From: Rhodospirillales bacterium | GTDB taxonomy: Bacteria; Pseudomonadota; Alphaproteobacteria; MPNO01; UBA2964 | DNA: 8,274 bases | Direction of reading: 5' to 3' | Assembly (NCBI GenBank): GCA_002727395.1 | Contig: PBWY01000003.1 | Span: forward strand, 5,866-14,139 | Part shown: positions 6,877-8,274 of the stretch, in pieces | Layout: every line of letters begins with the position of its first letter | How positions within the stretch are numbered: the stretch's first letter is position 1 | Position numbers and translations under genes: made by a program | The notes under the pieces: model-generated | Databases searched by the model: none | What the model saw: the letters and a program-made list of their open reading frames with translations, nothing else | What the model was told of the DNA's origin: nothing

Positions 6877-7128
6877 TTATCCTCCTGTCATCGGTGGGAA
6901 TAGTGCAACTTCATCGTCTGGATCAACTCGAGCATCTAAAGTTGTGATTTCTTGATTAATTGCCACCCGTATTAAGTTTAGGTTCTGAAAAGCTTCGTGA
7001 TATCCACCCCCTCTTTTTTTAAGCCATTTAATCAGAGCGCTAACATCCTTAATATGGGTCGGTAAATTGACTGTTTCCTGCACTTTACCAATGCGAGCGC
7101 GCACCCATCCAAAATATAATAACTGCAT
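6877..7128 (-). CDS. moaD: Molybdopterin synthase sulfur-carrier (small) subunit MoaD
   Basis: Ubiquitin-like sulfur carrier. Its C-terminal glycine is adenylated (by MoeB in well-studied systems), converted to a thiocarboxylate and inserted into MoaE as sulfur donor. The 83-residue length, the N-terminal strand MQLLYFGWVRARIG (1-14), the central VAINQEI (55-61), the DPDDEVALFPPMTGG end (69-83) and the terminal Gly-Gly are diagnostic; Gly83 is the functional residue. The ATG overlaps the moeA stop by one base (TAATG). GAGG at 7136-7139, seven bases upstream, is a good Shine-Dalgarno, so the start is secure. No moeB-like activating enzyme or sulfurtransferase is present here, so those must be encoded elsewhere. 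Confidence 0.95.
   Translation of the reverse strand: MQLLYFGWVRARIGKVQETVNLPTHIKDVSALIKWLKKRGGGYHEAFQNLNLIRVAINQEITTLDARVDPDDEVALFPPMTGG
6881..6886 (-). promoter_or_regulatory. Shine-Dalgarno of moaE embedded in the moaD Gly-Gly codons
   Basis: On the - strand AGGAGG lies eight bases before the moaE GTG. It is built from GGA GGA, the last two codons of moaD, plus the preceding A. This is the strongest ribosome-binding site seen in the window. It decides the moaE start and probably offsets the weaker GTG codon. Termination on moaD four bases upstream would favour coupling. Confidence 0.85.
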
Positions 7129-8274
7129 TAGCCAACCTCGCTAAATGGCAAAAAATCTACCATATTTCCTTTTTTTATTGTTGTTTGCCCCTCGCTTAGT
7201 TCAACAAGTCCATCTGATTCAACCATAGAAGTCAGAATTCCTGCCCCGCTAAGAGGAAATTTCTCTGCTTGGTACACACCTTCTTTCCCAATGCTAAGCG
7301 CTGCGCGAATCCATTCTCTCCTCCCTCCTTTCTTTTCATAATTGAATGCGGCTGGTACTCGAAAAATTTTTGGATCAATTTGCGTTGCCCCGTTGAGTAA
7401 TAATAAAGCGGGCCTCGCAAAGCGCATAAATGTAACCATACTGGCTACAGGGTTTCCAGGGAGACCTATGAAGGGAACATTTTTGATTTGGCCGAAAGTG
7501 ATGGGTCTTCCGGGTCTAATGGCGACCCGCCAGAAATATAAACACCCTATCCCGGCTACCGCTCGTCGAATGTAATCTTCTTCACCTGTTGAGACGCCGG
7601 CGGACGATATTATAACATCGTGTTCGAAGGCGGCACTAATTAAAGTTTCACGAATAACTTTAATTTTGTCCGAGATAATGCCCAAATCACTTACCTTACA
7701 ACCGAGTTGATGGAGAAGGGCTGATATGGAATAGCGATTAGAATCAAAAATCGTTCCCGGTCGTAATTTATCACCTATATCACAAATTTCATCGCCCGTA
7801 GAAAAAAGAGCAACGCTTAATGGGCGGTAAACTAAAAGTTTTTCTATACCGATAGAGGCAGACAATCCAATTTCTTGGGGGCGGAGGCGTTGTCCCTTCG
7901 TTATTACAATATTACCAGGTTTAATATCTTCCCCCGCAAAGCGGCGATTGGCCCCTCTTTTGACCCCTTTTGGAATTATAACATTATTGTCTTCAACTAC
8001 ACAGTCCTCCTGCATCAAGACTGTGTCAGGGCCATTTGGCATTGGTGCCCCAGTAAATATCCTATAGGCATTTCCCATATCCGCTGTTTCTATTAATGGG
8101 TGTCCAGCTGTAATCCGTCCCTTTATTGGAAGTTTAGTCTCCCCGGTTTGGGAAATGTCATCAAAGTATACGGCGTAACCGTCTACAGCTGAGTTGTCAT
8201 GGGCGGGTACTTCCTGCTTTGATTTTAAATCTGCGGCTAAGATCCGCCCAATACCATCTGCTAATTCCACTTCT
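7128..8274 (-). CDS. moeA: Molybdopterin molybdenumtransferase MoeA (5' end outside window)
   Basis: Inserts molybdate into adenylated molybdopterin to make the molybdenum cofactor. Numbering from the GTG at 8268-8270, the motifs are DNSAVDGYAV (25-34), TGAPMPNGPDTV (73-84), FAGEDI (111-116), FSTGDEI (156-162), DSNRYSI (176-182), SSAGVSTGEEDY (222-233), WRVAIRPGRPITFG (247-260) and IGLPGNPVAS (268-277), then the beta-barrel domain IV (about 300-380, including SDGLVELSEG). That GTG is not the real start. The frame is open to the window edge, and the residues there match the internal 'VPLxEAxGRVLA' stretch of MoeA, so roughly 40 N-terminal residues are outside. The basic residues at 248, 252 and 255, Lys in E. 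coli MoeA (K275 and K279 among them), are all Arg here, a conservative change that probably keeps the charge. The CnxE/Cinnamon and gephyrin E-domains share this fold, but the bacterial context makes MoeA the natural call. Confidence 0.96.
   Translation of the reverse strand, partial: EVELADGIGRILAADLKSKQEVPAHDNSAVDGYAVYFDDISQTGETKLPIKGRITAGHPLIETADMGNAYRIFTGAPMPNGPDTVLMQEDCVVEDNNVIIPKGVKRGANRRFAGEDIKPGNIVITKGQRLRPQEIGLSASIGIEKLLVYRPLSVALFSTGDEICDIGDKLRPGTIFDSNRYSISALLHQLGCKVSDLGIISDKIKVIRETLISAAFEHDVIISSAGVSTGEEDYIRRAVAGIGCLYFWRVAIRPGRPITFGQIKNVPFIGLPGNPVASMVTFMRFARPALLLLNGATQIDPKIFRVPAAFNYEKKGGRREWIRAALSIGKEGVYQAEKFPLSGAGILTSMVESDGLVELSEGQTTIKKGNMVDFLPFSEVG

Noticed and set aside
6546..6947. 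A 133-codon open frame on the + strand opposite moaE and moaD.
   Set aside because: It is antisense to two well-supported molybdopterin-synthase genes, and the translated sequence has no family character.
8268..8270. The GTG at 8268-8270 as the moeA start.
   Set aside because: The frame is open through the window edge and the local residues match an internal MoeA motif, so the true start is outside.
1..8274. A hidden defence, toxin-antitoxin, mobile or CRISPR-like system.
   Set aside because: I found no repeat array, transposase, integrase, tRNA-flanked junction or unexplained conserved open frame. Intergenic gaps are all under 100 bp and every long frame is a recognised housekeeping gene or its shadow.

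Overview
The window looks like chromosomal housekeeping DNA from an alphaproteobacterium, probably of the Rhodospirillales-like or AT-rich marine kind. The protein sequences support this: FtsH has a Pro-rich tail ending EPQPGS, the dihydropteroate synthase has a long N-terminal extension, and a MarR-type regulator beginning PLFLRDEELRQG is divergent from a branched-chain aminotransferase. The ftsH-folP-glmM-thiD order also fits. The DNA is moderately AT-rich by eye, codon use looks even throughout, and I see no sign of a recently acquired island. The genus cannot be fixed from this sequence.

Left part (1-4863, + strand): a co-directional run ftsH (5' end outside the window) - folP - glmM - thiD. 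The products are the membrane AAA+ protease FtsH, dihydropteroate synthase (folate), phosphoglucosamine mutase (UDP-GlcNAc precursor for peptidoglycan and LPS) and the HMP/HMP-P kinase of thiamine synthesis. Gaps are 17, 87 and 10 bp. The 87-bp gap before glmM is the only one large enough for an internal promoter.

Middle (4912-6372): a MarR-family regulator on the - strand and an IlvE-type branched-chain aminotransferase on the + strand, divergent from a 96-bp region. A perfect 7-bp inverted repeat (CAGTCAT/ATGACTG) overlaps the start codon I chose for the regulator and is a plausible operator. Neither gene has a recognisable Shine-Dalgarno sequence.

Right part (6414-8274, - strand): a tight molybdenum-cofactor operon transcribed moeA (5' end outside the window) - moaD - moaE. 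It encodes the molybdenum insertase and both molybdopterin-synthase subunits. The moeA stop and moaD start share a base (TAATG). The two terminal glycine codons of moaD also supply a strong AGGAGG ribosome-binding site for moaE.

No stretch longer than 100 bp lacks a gene. I see no tRNA, rRNA, CRISPR array, insertion sequence or phage gene. I found no convincing undescribed system. The points most worth a second look are the regulator/aminotransferase control region, the dual use of the moaD Gly-Gly codons, and the FolP N-terminal extension.
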